Notes: generated by a model not told the origin, from the sequence alone. A stretch of 64,000 bases of DNA from Arabidopsis thaliana (GCF_000001735.4 NC_003075.7:8991001-9055000); one strand, 5' to 3'. Positions 45,344 to 56,503 are shown, numbered from the stretch's first letter. Numbers and translations are program-made.

Positions 45344-46825
45344 ATGAGTGACGGGAGGAGGAAGAAGAGCGTGAACGGAGGTGCACCGGCGCAAACAATC
45401 TTGGATGATCGGAGATCTAGTCTTCCGGAAGTTGAAGCTTCTCCACCGGCTGGGAAACGAGCTGTTATCAAGAGTGCCGATATGAAAGATGATATGCAAA
45501 AGGAAGCTATCGAAATCGCCATCTCCGTTAGTCTCTCTTACTCTCTCTTCGTTGTTTATCCGATTTTGTTGTGTACATTTTTCGGATGTAGGGATTTGTT
45601 ATCCTGATCTTGAGTCTTAGGGTATGAGTGATACTAACTGTTCCCTGGGATTTGTTTTTGGAAGTACTCACTTAGTTATCTCTGGAGTTCGATTTCAACT
45701 TAGTGTTGTTCTCTCCAAGTCTCAATTTGTTGATCTGAAGGTTATTGTGTACGGAACTAGATTTGATTTCCTGTAACCTTTTCCTTGATTAAACGGTGTT
45801 TTTGAATTGCCTAATCAATTGGTTCAACTAAGAGTCTGGTGAATTGTCTATGGAGTGATTATATGTGTACTCTGATAGATAAGGATTTGCATTCTGAGAT
45901 TTGCTTTTGCAGGCGTTTGAGAAGTACAGTGTGGAGAAGGATATAGCTGAGAATATAAAGAAGGAGTTTGACAAGAAACATGGTGCTACTTGGCATTGCA
46001 TTGTTGGTCGCAACTTTGGTTAGTTCCCTCCTCTCCTTCGCTTAATTTCTCCTTAAGGTGGCATTTTTCGATGAAAAGTTCTCAGTTAGGGAATAGTGAT
46101 TTCTTAGTAAGTATATCTAGTTTTGGACATGTGATCCTCTTTGGCTCATTTTTGAGTTTTGCTTCTGTGAATCTTTGAATCTCGTCTGGTTAATAGTGAA
46201 TCATTTCAATGGTTTGGTTTCTTCTCTGTCTTAACTAGACTTGCTTTGGAAAAAGTTGTTCTTCTTGGGATGAATGGTTTTTGTGCGCTTAGTGTTGGAT
46301 AAAGTTACGGGTTTAGTCCCTGTGACATTGACATAAGTTCCCAAACTGCAGATAAATAAGATCTCGGTACCAATCAAACTAGGACACTAGGTATTAATCC
46401 TCTGAAGCAATTTAGTAGCCTGCAATAGGATGTGTTGATCTTGATCTTATAACCTAGTTACCTTCATGGAATACATTTTGCCTTGTTCAAATCTTCTTAT
46501 GTACTTCAGTATTGAATTTACTGTTTCTGTAAGCATCACTAAGTACCACTCCCCTAGCTCCACTGTTCTTGAATTTAAGATTTCTCTTATCTCACCAAAA
46601 GTCGTTGCGGTTTTTAGTCATGTGCATAAGATGATATCTCAACAGAAGTGATACATCTCTGAAACCATACTGGCTTCTATTATTCATCTGCAGAATCTTT
46701 CACATTCGAAACTTATTCAACCATATTACTCTTTTCTTGCAGGTTCTTATGTAACGCATGAGACAAACCATTTCGTTTACTTCTACCTCGACCAGAAAGC
46801 TGTGCTGCTCTTCAAGTCGGGTTAA
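45344..46825 (+). CDS. Dynein light chain LC8-type protein
   Basis: Three exons (45344-45526, about 45913-46018, 46743-46825) encode about 123 residues (At4g15930). After a basic 35-residue extension the LC8 fold follows: [20 protein letters not shown], then [40 protein letters not shown] and [15 protein letters not shown]. Flowering plants lack dynein motors, so LC8 proteins act as dimerising hubs for other partners (for example in nuclear pores). Start context is AAAAATGAG. No irregularities. Confidence 0.93.
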
Positions 46826-47360
46826 GAATTTGAAAACCAAGAAAACTCATTGTGATGTTCAGTCCCATTATCATCATCACGTTGTAGCTAGTTTCTTGTA
46901 ATTTGTATGTATGTGTTGCTTCTAAGGCTTTTAACCGAACCAAATTTGGAGAATAAACCCTATAAAAAGTCTTTTAGTACATGTCATGCATCTTCAAATG
47001 TAAATTTGATTTCACCAGATCTAAAACTCAGCTTTGATAAATCAGATATTCCGGTTTCTTCATTCATTGATCAAAAATCCGTCCAATTGATATCTTAATT
47101 CTGAATTTTCAAATTCTTGGAACAAAATTCCGGTTTAGAATTTACAAATCACGCAAATTCTCATAATTTGTTATTTTCAAAGTTTAAGGGTCTTACATGT
47201 GAAAAAACAGAAGTTTGGGATTGAAATAGTAAATTCTGTTTTGGAAGTGATTCAATCACAAAATTACAAAAGTTACCGAATTCCATTTCTCCACGATTCT
47301 GACCAAAAAAAGGAGAAGGAATAAGAGAAAAGTGAGTTTGTTGTTTGTATCGATCAGAAA
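46826..47360. other. Spacer, dynein light chain to FAH gene
   Basis: AT-rich, includes the light-chain 3' UTR and the FAH promoter. Nothing else recognised. Confidence 0.4.
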
Positions 47361-49163
47361 ATGGCGACGTCGATGATACAGAGGATGTTCAAGCAAGGGA
47401 CGAAGATCGTCTGCGTCGGCCGTAACTACGCCGCTCACGCCAAAGAACTAGGCAACGCCGTCCCCAAGGTTCTTCAACAATCTCATCTCTTTTAGAAATC
47501 TATCTGTAATTCAATTGTTACGGAGTTTTTGTTCTTCTCTGTTATAAATCTAAGAGAGGAATTTTTGTTGTTCCTGTTTGAATTGGGAAACAGGAACCAG
47601 TTATATTCTTGAAGCCAACATCATCATACTTAGAAAATGGAGGAACAATTGAGATCCCACATCCTTTGGATTCACTTCACCATGAAGTAGAACTCGCTTT
47701 AGTGATTGGACAGAAAGCTAGAGATGTACCTGAATCAATAGCCATGGATTACATTGGAGGTATTTCAATGTATAGAAGCTTCTTTTGATTTGTATAATGT
47801 TCAATTCTTATCGTTTTTTTGTTTTTGTTTTTGCAAGGATATGCGGTTGCTCTTGATATGACTGCTAGGGAACTCCAAGCTTCTGCTAAGGTAGTAAACC
47901 TCTTTTGGTTCATATCAATGGATCTTGTGGTGATTTACTACATGCATACAATGTTCGTTCTATTCTCTTTTTGCTTTGCATTTACCAATTCTTTGGATTA
48001 GTCTTAGGTTAAACCCGCACAAATGGTCAAAAACATCGATGATATAACTCATTCTTTATTGAAAAGTCTTCTATAAGCTCTATGGATTTTCATATTTGGG
48101 ATCGTGATTTAGGCTTTTAGGACTGTTTTTAACCACCATTTTTATATAAAACAAAATCATGAATGTGTGGTTTTGCATGAAGGGTAATCTGTTTATTACT
48201 TTAGTTTTGTGCTTAAGCATATATCGTGTTTACGTTCTCTTTTTTTTCAGGCATCTGGTCTCCCATGGACGGTTGCGAAAGGACAAGATACCTTCACTCC
48301 TATCAGCTCTGTTGTAAGTATTGATCTCAAATCTAGATGTTAATTGCAGCACACTATACCATATGAAAAATGCTACTTTTGTGCTGTTTGATGGACCCAT
48401 TTATTTCGTTTGTCTGATTGCAATGTGATCAGATTGTAGTATATCGGTTAGTTTATGACCACAAGTTGTTTGATTTATATGTAGTTAAGACTAGAAAAGT
48501 CTTATTGCAGGAGGTCTAATGCTATCATATAGCCAACTTGACATGAGGATCATATGCCCTGTCCTGCTGAGAATCAAAACACTTTTGATTCTCTAGTTTA
48601 AGTTATTTTTTATCTTGTTGCTTTTCTGACATGAGGATCATATGCCTTATCCTACTGAGAATTAAAACTTCTAGTTTACATTTTGTCTCTTCTGTCCCTT
48701 TTCAGCTGCCAAAGGCGATGGTGCGTGATCCCGATAATCTAGAACTTTGGCTCAAGGTTTGTCCCTCCACCACATTTTTTGTTCTGTTGTCACTTAAAAA
48801 GTCATTTCCACACTTAAGAATTTGCAGGGACTAAACTGAATCTAATATGTGACAGGTTGATGGTGAAACAAGACAGAAGGGTTTGACCAAAGATATGATA
48901 TTCAAGGTCCCCTACCTCATTAGCTACATAAGTTCTATAATGACCCTTTACGGAGATGTCATCTTGACAGGTATCTACTTATAACTTCTGTTTGTTTTCC
49001 CACCTTAAACCATTCTGAACTTATAGGACAACAATCCCTTCAACTTATAGGCACACCAGAAGGTGTTGGACCTGTAAAGATAGGTCAGAAGATAACGGCC
49101 GGAATCACCGGTCTATCTGAAGTTCAATTCGATGTGGAGAGGCGTGTAAAGCCCTTGAGCTAA
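47361..49163 (+). CDS. Fumarylacetoacetase-like hydrolase (FAHD1 type)
   Basis: Seven exons (47361-47468, 47594-47759, 47838-47890, 48251-48313, 48706-48756, 48855-48970, 49051-49163) encode about 222 residues, the size of FAHD1-like proteins; it matches At4g15940. Family motifs: KIVCVGRNYAAHAKELGN, the metal-binding HHEVELALVIG, GYAVALDMTARELQ, and GDVILTGTPEGVGPV. FAHD1 enzymes act as acylpyruvases or oxaloacetate decarboxylases, usually in mitochondria; the substrate here is not known. A slightly basic N-terminus could be a weak presequence. The Glu/Glu/Asp metal ligands (HEVE and ALD) are present, so the enzyme looks active. Intron 4 carries a diverged tandem duplication. Confidence 0.92.
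48539..48670 (+). repeat. Diverged tandem duplication in FAH intron
   Basis: GACATGAGGATCATATGCC at about 48540 recurs at about 48629 (period about 89-90), and the following CCTGCTGAGAATCAAAAC / CCTACTGAGAATTAAAAC also match. Intronic; no function inferred. Confidence 0.75.
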
Positions 49164-49362
49164 TAAGTGGTTTTATTTATCTTTCATACAAAAATGTCAA
49201 TTTTATAAAAGCATCTCTAAAATTTTCATCACTTACTGTGTTTCCTAAGGAAGGGAGAAATAAAACTCGTTACTCATTTTATTTGTAATCTCTATAACAA
49301 TGGCTCTAAGACCGGTTTAAATTGTTTATATGGGAGAGTATTTGTAAAGTTGTGATATTTAC

Positions 49363-49648
49363 TGTTGGAATCAGCAAATTTTGATATATTGTCGTCTACA
49401 GCTACACGACTCCAACATTCCCATTAATCCTGAGTTATGTATAATACATACAACTTGTATGATACAAGTGAGCTTAAGAGAATACGAAACAAACTATCCA
49501 TGACTAGTCAAGATAACACAGACCACTGAAGAATAATAAACACATGGGCTCAAGTCGTGGGCTATTAAGAAAACTAATAATGATGGACCCTAGTATATAA
49601 GCCTAAGAAGCCCAATCGTTAATATCACTTTACTGTTCAATTCCAACA
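49363..49648. mobile_element. Probable solo LTR (copia type) at the NRPD4 promoter
   Basis: Perfect 10-base inverted ends CTGTTGGAAT (49362-49371) and ATTCCAACAG (49640-49649) enclose 286 bases starting TGTTGG and ending CCAACA, the usual ends of Ty1/copia LTRs. A TATA-like AGTATATAAG lies near 49590, about 60 bases before the right end, as in an LTR. No internal element is present. No clear 5-base target duplication was found. Several TGGGCT/AGCCCA (site II) words are also inside, so an ordinary host promoter remains possible. Age cannot be judged from one LTR. Confidence 0.5.
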
Positions 49649-49742
49649 GTGATTCTCTTCACTGTAGTTTTGTAAAGATTGCATTTTTATCTGTTTTGAG
49701 TCTTTTTGCTTTTTTATCTCAATCGTCTCTCGTAGCAGAAAA

Positions 49743-50994
49743 ATGTCAGAGAAAGGAGGCAAGGGGCTCAAATCCTCTCTCAAGTCCAAAGATGGTATGT
49801 GTATTTCCCACTCTGTTTCTTTGTTGTTTAACATTACTTTCCTCGAGATTCGTTTCTCAGTGTCTAGGGTTTTTGTTGCAGGAGGGAAGGATGGGAGCTC
49901 AACAAAGCTCAAGAAGGGTAGAAAAATCCACTTTGATCAACCTTTAACCTTTTTTGATTCTCTTCATTTGATTTCGCATTCACAGTCTGAAGCTTTTTTT
50001 CCTTTTTTGATTTGATAAAAATGTCATCTTTTTAATGAATGTGCAGGGACTCCACCTGCTAATTACAAGATTCTCAATGTTTCTTCTGATCAACAACCAT
50101 TTCAGAGTTCTGCTGCTAAATGTGGGAAAAGTGACAAACCTACCAAGTCTAGCAAAAACTCTCTGCATTCGTTTGAGCTCAAAGGTTTGTGAAATCTTCC
50201 CTCTTTGCTTGTGAAGGGCCTTGGTTCGTTCTGGTTCTGTGATTTGATCTTTTGCTGTGTGATGATTGGTCTTTGTAGATCTTCCTGAGAATGCTGAATG
50301 CATGATGGACTGTGAAGCTTTTCAGATATTAGATGGAATTAAGGGACAATTGGTTGGCTTGTCTGAAGATCCGTCTAATTAAAATTCCTGTGTTAGTAAT
50401 CTCTTAACACAACATTTCTCTATGCTGTGGAAAGTCTCTGGCTCTCTTTTAACATGTAGTTTTTGTTTATTCAGATCTTATGACAGAGCATTGGCTTATG
50501 TTGAGAGTTGTGTTCACTACACAAACCCTCAATCTGTCAGAAAAGTCCTTGAGTATCCTTTTGGCTGTGCTCAGGCTCCATTGGATTAGATTCGTTTCTC
50601 ATTCTGTATAATTTCTTATTGTGTGTTTTCAAACTTAACTGAATATCAGACCTCTGAAAACGTATGGTATCTCTGATGGCGAGGTAAAGAGCTTACTACA
50701 AGCATTTGAGTCCAAAGCTTTATCATTCTTTTCTTAATGCTGAGTTGTTATATGCAGATGTGTGTTATTGCAAATGCTTCTTCAGAGAGCGTAGATGAAG
50801 TTCTTGCCTTTATTCCATCGCTGAAGGTGAGGCCTTTAGAACTACCAGAGTCTGACTCTGATGTGTGTGTTGTTATTCTTTGAGATCTTAATTAGCTTTG
50901 GGACTCTTATCAATCCCAGACTAAAAAAGAGGTGATCAATCAACCTCTACAAGATGCATTGGAGGAGCTATCCAAGCTGAAGAAATCGGAATGA
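49743..50994 (+). CDS. NRPD4: Pol IV/Pol V subunit 4 (RPB4-like)
   Basis: Eight exons (49743-49794, 49882-49917, 50047-50184, 50279-50372, 50475-50552, 50650-50683, 50758-50826, 50920-50994) join in phase to 192 codons. The Lys-rich start MSEKGGKGLKSSLKSKDGG, TPPANYKILNVSSDQQPFQS, and an RPB4-type body (NAECMMDCEAFQILDGIKGQ, YTNPQSVRKVLEPLKTYGIS, ALEELSKLKKSE) match NRPD4/NRPE4 (RDM2, At4g15950), the shared subunit of RNA polymerases IV and V in RNA-directed DNA methylation. Oddities: exon 4 meets a TAA at 50380 if read past 50372, so my model uses a weak donor, CC/GTCTAA; the reference protein is, from memory, about 205 residues, so one or two exon ends may be longer. The intron 50553-50649 is U12-type. 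The promoter overlaps a probable LTR. Confidence 0.88.
50553..50649 (+). other. U12-type (minor spliceosome) intron of NRPD4
   Basis: The intron starts GTATCCTTTT, the exact U12-class donor, and near its end has AACTTAACT followed 8-10 bases later by ATATCAG, matching the U12 branch site (TTCCTTAAC) and the short branch-to-acceptor distance. The exons join as CTTGA|ACCTCTG, keeping the frame (KVLEPLKTYG). Confidence 0.85.
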
Positions 50995-51395
50995 TGAGCA
51001 GCAGACTGCTGCAGTGAATGGTTCAATGCTAGGAGTAGTTTGCAGGTAGACATCATAAAATGTAATTGCGTCTTTGCCTTTCTCAACATTAACCAACCTG
51101 TGCAATGGCAATGGCAACTTTTGTCTAGTTTGGTCATTGGCACTTTCTATCACTAGTGTGATTTAGTATATTGCTAGGGAATCGTCTGTATTTATCGTTG
51201 ACAGTAGTATTTTCGCATCTGAAGACACCAAAATCCTTCATTTCGTGTTCTCATATGGGAATCTTAGAAATCTGACTTGAATGGAATCGGCCTAGCTAAA
51301 AAGGGAAAATATATAAAAAAAATTGTTGTTGTTTGAGAATCTTATTATCACGCTTGGCTATATTGGAAAATAAATTAAATTACTTGTTATCTTAT
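50995..51395. other. NRPD4 3' region
   Basis: Contains the NRPD4 3' UTR. No separate gene recognised. Confidence 0.35.
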
Positions 51396-51770
51396 AGACT
51401 TCCATTATTCTTCTTCTAAATGCATATTTTCGTTAAAATATATATAAAGTTGAAACTCTCCATAGGTTTAAGTTTTCCATTTTCATTACGATACCTTGGT
51501 GGAATGAATACTTTACATTTTCATTCTTAACGAGATTACAATGTATCAGAAGATGTTAAGCCGCCAAAAAAATCAGCCGGTTTATAGACTTCCATTATTT
51601 CTTCTTCTAAATGCATATACTGTATATTTATTTAATAGTCTTTCATAGACTTCCATTATCTTTATAGTTTATACTAAATATTGGAATTTTCCATATATAA
51701 ATTTTCTATTTTAGTTTTTTTACGATATCTTAATTAGTGGAATGCTTATTTCCATTTAATTGAGATTACC
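51396..51770 (+). repeat. Diverged direct repeats upstream of the ESF1-like gene
   Basis: TATAGACTTCCATTATT followed by CTTCTTCTAAATGCATAT occurs at about 51396 and again at about 51582, and a third ATAGACTTCCATTAT at about 51646. The following tracts (TTTTCCATTTTCATTACGAT and TTTTCTATTTTAG..TACGAT, then GGTGGAATG / TAGTGGAATG, then GAGATTAC) also match, giving copies of roughly 190-250 bases. Confidence 0.6.
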
Positions 51771-51896
51771 ATATATGAGTGTATATATATATACACACAG
51801 TGAGACACATAGATGTATAGGAAATTAAAGACAATTATCGTAGCAAGGTTTTGAAATCTCACAGAAGAAAACTTTTTGACAAAAGGATCGATCACA

Positions 51897-52337
51897 ATGT
51901 CGCTGTTACGTTTTGCTATACTTTGCATAATTTTCGTTTCCCTCTTTGGTGTGCATGAATGTAAGTATATTTATAAGTCTAGTTATTGGCTTACTGCTTT
52001 CGATCACCACCACCATCAATCTATTATAATCATCGATGTCTAATAATTGTGTTTCGTATATAGGTGAAAACGTGGAGGCTTCCGTGGAGAAAAGATAAAT
52101 GTACCCGCTCATCCATGTTACCATACTTTATGTGGAAGCATGATACGCAACTGTTATTGCTGCCTTGGAAAAAAGTTTGATTACTGCTCCCCAAACCAAC
52201 AAAACTGTTTGTTTAGATGCGAGGAGGTTAACCGGATTCCAGATTTCCCGAAGACAAACGGAGTAAGCAAAGGATTAGGGCCCCCAATCTATTTATTTTT
52301 CTTAGGACAATTTATTTATTTTGTTTTAGGTTTATAG
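51897..52337 (+). CDS. ESF1/MEG-like secreted cysteine-rich peptide
   Basis: Exon 1 (51897-51960) encodes a clean signal peptide, MSLLRFAILCIIFVSLFGVH, ending at a donor within HEC. Exon 2 in the matching frame carries the cysteine array PCYHTLCGSMIRNCYCCLGK, KFDYCSPNQQNCLFRCEEV, a spacing (C-x5-C-x5-C-x-CC-...-C-x5-C-x3-C) typical of EMBRYO SURROUNDING FACTOR 1/MEG peptides made in the central cell and acting on suspensor development. The acceptor right after TATAG at 52063 leads to an early stop; the next one, GTGGAG/GCTTCC at 52077, joins in phase. The C-terminal extension after CEEV, hydrophobic (PIYLFFLGQFIYFVLGL), is unusual for the family and may mean another intron. It fits At4g15953 as I recall it. 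Confidence 0.7.
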
Positions 52338-52871
52338 TTTATTTACGGGTGTTTAATTATAAAACCCTCGACTAATAAATTGTAAGAAAATCCTTCAATT
52401 ATATATTTAGTGAAAAACCACTCAATTTTACTATTACACATATTTTTGAGGATTTCGTCTATAAGAACATCAAAGTGAAGGATTTTATCAACTGTATGCC
52501 CTAATTCTAAATGTTGGCGCTTGATACACATATAAGCAAGAGAATGTAGAAGCATAAAAGTTGGATATTCTTCCAAGAGTCTAGAAACAGAAGAGACCAA
52601 AAGAAGGAAACTTGATGGTTTGTGTAGCATGTAACAGAACAGATGATTAACCACGTCATGCTTGCAATTGAACAAGTGACAAGAAGAACACAACTGAATA
52701 GGCTAAAACATGCAAGAAAACGATTTCTATAGAAGGAAGAAATATAACGCTTTAATCGTTTTCGTTTGTGACAAATAAAGCGTTTTATTTGCTCTGCCCT
52801 TTCACATGATAAGGAAGATGTATATAACTCTTTATTCCTTTTTGTTTGTGATTTCTAAATACAATTTAGCT
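52338..52871. other. Spacer, ESF1-like to epoxide hydrolase
   Basis: AT-rich. A 116-codon minus-strand frame at 52343-52693 shows no recognised family and is not supported. Confidence 0.35.
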
Positions 52872-54601
52872 CTAAAAAGTAAGAAAATAGTCGTGAATGT
52901 GTTTACTTATCTCGTCAGGCCTTTCCTCGTGGATAAAATGACCGACGCCTTTAATTACCACAACTTCGTCCAACAACGGGACATGGCTCTTAAACCGGCC
53001 ATCGTGGATGTACTTCTTGCTACCGGGAATGTGATATGTCAGATCTTGGTCGCCGATTATGAACTTAACCGGAACTTTCACTTTAGCGTTTGATAGTGAC
53101 CCCATCAGCTCCCATGTTCTGCAAAGAGCAAAGAAAGAAATGTGACACTAACATAAAGATCTTGATCCGAGTTTTATGTCTGAAAATTGTGATTACACGG
53201 ATCCAAAATCTAAATCAAAGTTCAGCGTCACCAACTTATATAAACACACAATTACAAAGAGGCCACTCAATGACGATGGCTTTATAAGAAGCATTTACAA
53301 TCACAATAACCCTTCTGATCTTACATAAAGACTAAAGGACTCCATTTAACAGGGCAGGCCTAATGAATTAAGAATAAACACTACCTCAACTATTGCTCAA
53401 AGATATACATGCAAATGCATCTGGGTCCTGAATGAATTCAAGCAAGTTTTATAAGGCTTAAAATAAACAAGCGATTCGAGAGTAGCAGAGTCTATACCGG
53501 TCCATATTTCGGTAGTAGTTTACTGGTCCAGTGAAGCCATTCTTCTCATACTTTGACACATAATATTTGACATCTGAATCAGTTAGCCAAGAGGGAAGTG
53601 AAACAGAGTCATCATAGCGTTTTCCTTTAGGTAGTAGATAGACCAGGGTTACGATATGTTAAGAACCTTAGCAAATTCCGACTCTATTTCCCCATATTCC
53701 TACAAAATATATAATCCCACCAGTTAGAAAACAGTCCTAATGTCTATTCATTCACCAACAATGCACACATGAATCTTGATGAGAATTTCCAAAAGCTACC
53801 AAATATAATCAGATCAAACCACCACAACCAAAAGATACATTCAAAACTGATTAGTTGCATTGATCTCTTTCTAATGACTAATCTCTTCTTCAAACATCCA
53901 AAATCAGCAATACTCAAATGTTTATCAACAATCTAGTTACTACTGTGTTTTACTAACAAAAGCGTGATTAACACCAAATTCCAAACACATTTCAAATGTT
54001 GAACACCAAAGATTCATTAGAATCAAATTCAAGATTCATAAACCTGGAATCTGCAGATGTAGTAGTCATCTCCATAGAAAGCTTTAAACGTCGAGGTTGG
54101 TTTCCGTTTAGGATTCCAAGGATCAAACACCACACTCATGTTAACCAAAGCTTTAACCCTATCCGGTCGAAAAAGACAGAGATGCCAAGCGATAATAGCG
54201 CCCCAATCATGTCCCACTACGAACACCTTTTCCCGATCTCCAACCACGGCGTCGATCAATCCAATCAGATCTCCAACCACGTGGAGACTTGTGTACGCGT
54301 CCACACTCTCCGGCGCGTCGGTGTCTCCGTAACCACGAAGGTCCGGCGCTATAGTCCGGTAACCTAACGAAGATAGTGCCACCATCTGATGCCGCCACGT
54401 GTACCAAAGTTCTGGAAATCCGTGGAGGAATAGTATCACCGGAGGTCGGATAGCTCCGTTCCCGGCGACGGAGGGGCTTTTCTCGGCGACGTGCATAGTG
54501 ATTCCATTAACCTTCACAAAACTATGATCAAACGTAAGATCCATTCGTAGTGATGACTGATGATGAAGACGTAGAAGAAGAAGAGATGATCCAAATCCCA
54601 A
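52872..54601 (-). CDS. Epoxide hydrolase, alpha/beta fold; middle exon damaged
   Basis: Three exons: 54601-54044 (an inner ATG at 54544, MDLTFDHSFVKVNGITMHVA, is the likelier start), 53699-53498 and 53118-52872. Exon 1 has the oxyanion motif FLHGFPELWYTWRHQMVALS and the nucleophile in VVGHDWGAIIAWHL; exon 3 has FIIGDQDLTYHIPGSKKYI (acid) and VIKGVGHFIHEERPDE (His). Exon 2 ends well with KYEKNGFTGPVNYYR, which carries a catalytic Tyr, but its start reads in a different frame. The intact neighbour's matching exon is 242 bases against 202 here, a 40-base difference that is not a multiple of three. So this copy (At4g15955) is probably damaged or makes a shortened protein. Soluble plant epoxide hydrolases open fatty-acid epoxides in cutin and defence metabolism. 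Confidence 0.78.
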
Positions 54602-54762
54602 ATTTGGAGGAAAATTCTTAATTTCATATTAATCGGTCCGATCAAGATTAAATCCGGTTTACTCCGATTTTCCCGGTATTTATTGGACATAAGATTTTCA
54701 CTAACCGGTAAAACACACGAATGTTATTTTTGTTTTATTTAACGATTCCTTAGTTTATGATT

Positions 54763-56199
54763 TTAAAGGAACTTGTGAAAGAAGTTGTGAATGTGTTGAT
54801 TGATCACGTCAGGGTTTTCTTCGTGTAGGAAATGTCCCAATCCTTTGAGCACGACGGTTTCGTCTAACAATGGTACATCTCTCTTGAAACCGCCACCGTT
54901 GATGTATTCCTTAGCCCCCGGAAAATTGTACGTCAAATCCTGATCTCCGATTATGAACTTCACCGGTACACGGATCTTAGCACCGGTCCATGGTGCAGTC
55001 AGCTCCCAATTTCTGCGAACCGATTGGTTAAAATATGAAAATTATGTGATGATACTATTGAACCGTGTGGTGATTAAACGTACCGGTCAATGTTGCGGTA
55101 GTAGTTAATGGGTCCGGTGAAGCCTTTGTTTTCGTACTTAGTGACGTAATAATCAAGGTCTTCTTGTGTTAACCACAGTGGTAACGCAGACGCAGCGTTT
55201 TCTGAGCGTTTGAAATATTTGTCTTTGGGGAGATTGAGCGGTCCAGGGGTTTTGTATGTGAGGAACTCTTTTAACACATTCTCTGTTCCCAACTTCTTGA
55301 ACTCTGTCTCTATCTCTCCAGCTTTCTTAATTACAAAATAATCACTCATAAATGTTACTGTTATATAAAAAATTAAAAACGTAATCAAATTCACTTGTCA
55401 TTCAACTGTATAATATTTATTTAAATTTCTTACTTTAAAATCATATTATTCGTTTTCTCCTCTTTTATATGATTCCATTGATCTTTCTTTCCATCGAACT
55501 AACCAAACTTATTGATTTGGTATACGGTCCTAATTTTAAAGATTAGGGCAGCAAATTAATTACCTGAAATCTGCAGACATAATAATCATCACCGAACACG
55601 TGTCTCAGTGTCGGAACCGGAACTCGAACAGGGTTCCTCGGAGAGAAGAGTACGCTCATGTTGACCAGAGCCTTGACTTTCTCAGGTCGGTATTGACACA
55701 ACTGCCACGCAATCATCGCTCCCCAGTCATGACCAACAACAGAAACCGCCTTGTCTCCGCCGGTCACGGCGTCGATTAGTGCGACCACGTCTCCGTCCAC
55801 GTTTAAGTAAGTGTAGTCTTCAACTTTCTCTGGCGCTTCTGTGTCTCCGTACCCACGAAGATCCGGCGCGATCGTACGGTATCCCAAGGAAGAGAGCGCA
55901 ACCATCTGGTGTCGCCACGTGTACCAAAGCTCCGGAAATCCGTGGAGGAAGAGTATGATCGGATCTTCTCCGGATCCGGATCCGGGTTTCTCCGCCACGT
56001 GCATGTTTATGCCATTTACCTTTAGGGTTTTGTGTTCTACGCCGTCGAGTCTCGACTTCTCTGGTCGTTTTGTTTGATTGTCGGGTAATGTAGAGAAATG
56101 GGTAGTTGGATTTGGGTTTTCCCCAAGAAAACGACGGAGTCTGAGAGGAAAATGGTGTCGGAATCGTGAAAGTGAGAGTTTTCTACACAAGAAGAACAT
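54763..56199 (-). CDS. Epoxide hydrolase, alpha/beta fold, with targeting peptide
   Basis: Three exons (56199-55564, 55325-55084, 55012-54763) give exactly 375 residues, matching At4g15960. The first ~55 residues are Arg/Ser/Leu-rich without acids (MFFLCRKLSLSRFRHHFPLR), like a plastid or mitochondrial presequence; family relatives are cytosolic or peroxisomal. Catalytic parts are all present: oxyanion FLHGFPELW, nucleophile Asp in VVGHDWGAM, lid Tyr in NKGFTGPINYYRNI, acid Asp in IIGDQDLTYNFPGA, and His in LKGLGHFLHEE. It lies in tandem, same strand, with the damaged copy at 52872-54601, so the pair arose by local duplication. Confidence 0.93.
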
Positions 56200-56376
56200 G
56201 TGTAGTTTGATGTGTTTGGCTGCGAGAAGACGTTGTGTGGATAAATCTCCGGTCGTTTAAGAATACCGAACCAATGGTCCAATCAAATGTGTATGTATAA
56301 AACTGTAAAGCAGATCACAAGGAATATAAAAGAAGAAGGTAATCAACAAATTATTCGAAAGTGTTTCAGATTTTTT

Positions 56377-56503
56377 TTTGTATTTCTTTCGAAAAGAAAG
56401 CCAAATTCTTAGAGTGGATACAATAATGTTAGGATTTCTTTTGTATTTCTTTTGAAACGAAAGCCAAATTCTTAAAGTGGATACAATAATGTAAGGTCTA
56501 GGA
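56377..56503 (+). repeat. 63-bp tandem duplication
   Basis: TGTATTTCTTT..GAAA, AAGCCAAATTCTTAGAGTGG and ATACAATAATGT repeat head to tail with a period of 63 bases and a few differences. It lies just upstream of the 375-residue epoxide hydrolase (its promoter side). Confidence 0.8.

Noticed and set aside
52343-52693. 116-codon minus-strand frame in the spacer after the ESF1-like gene
   Set aside because: No recognised motif, no splice context, low-complexity composition; likely chance.
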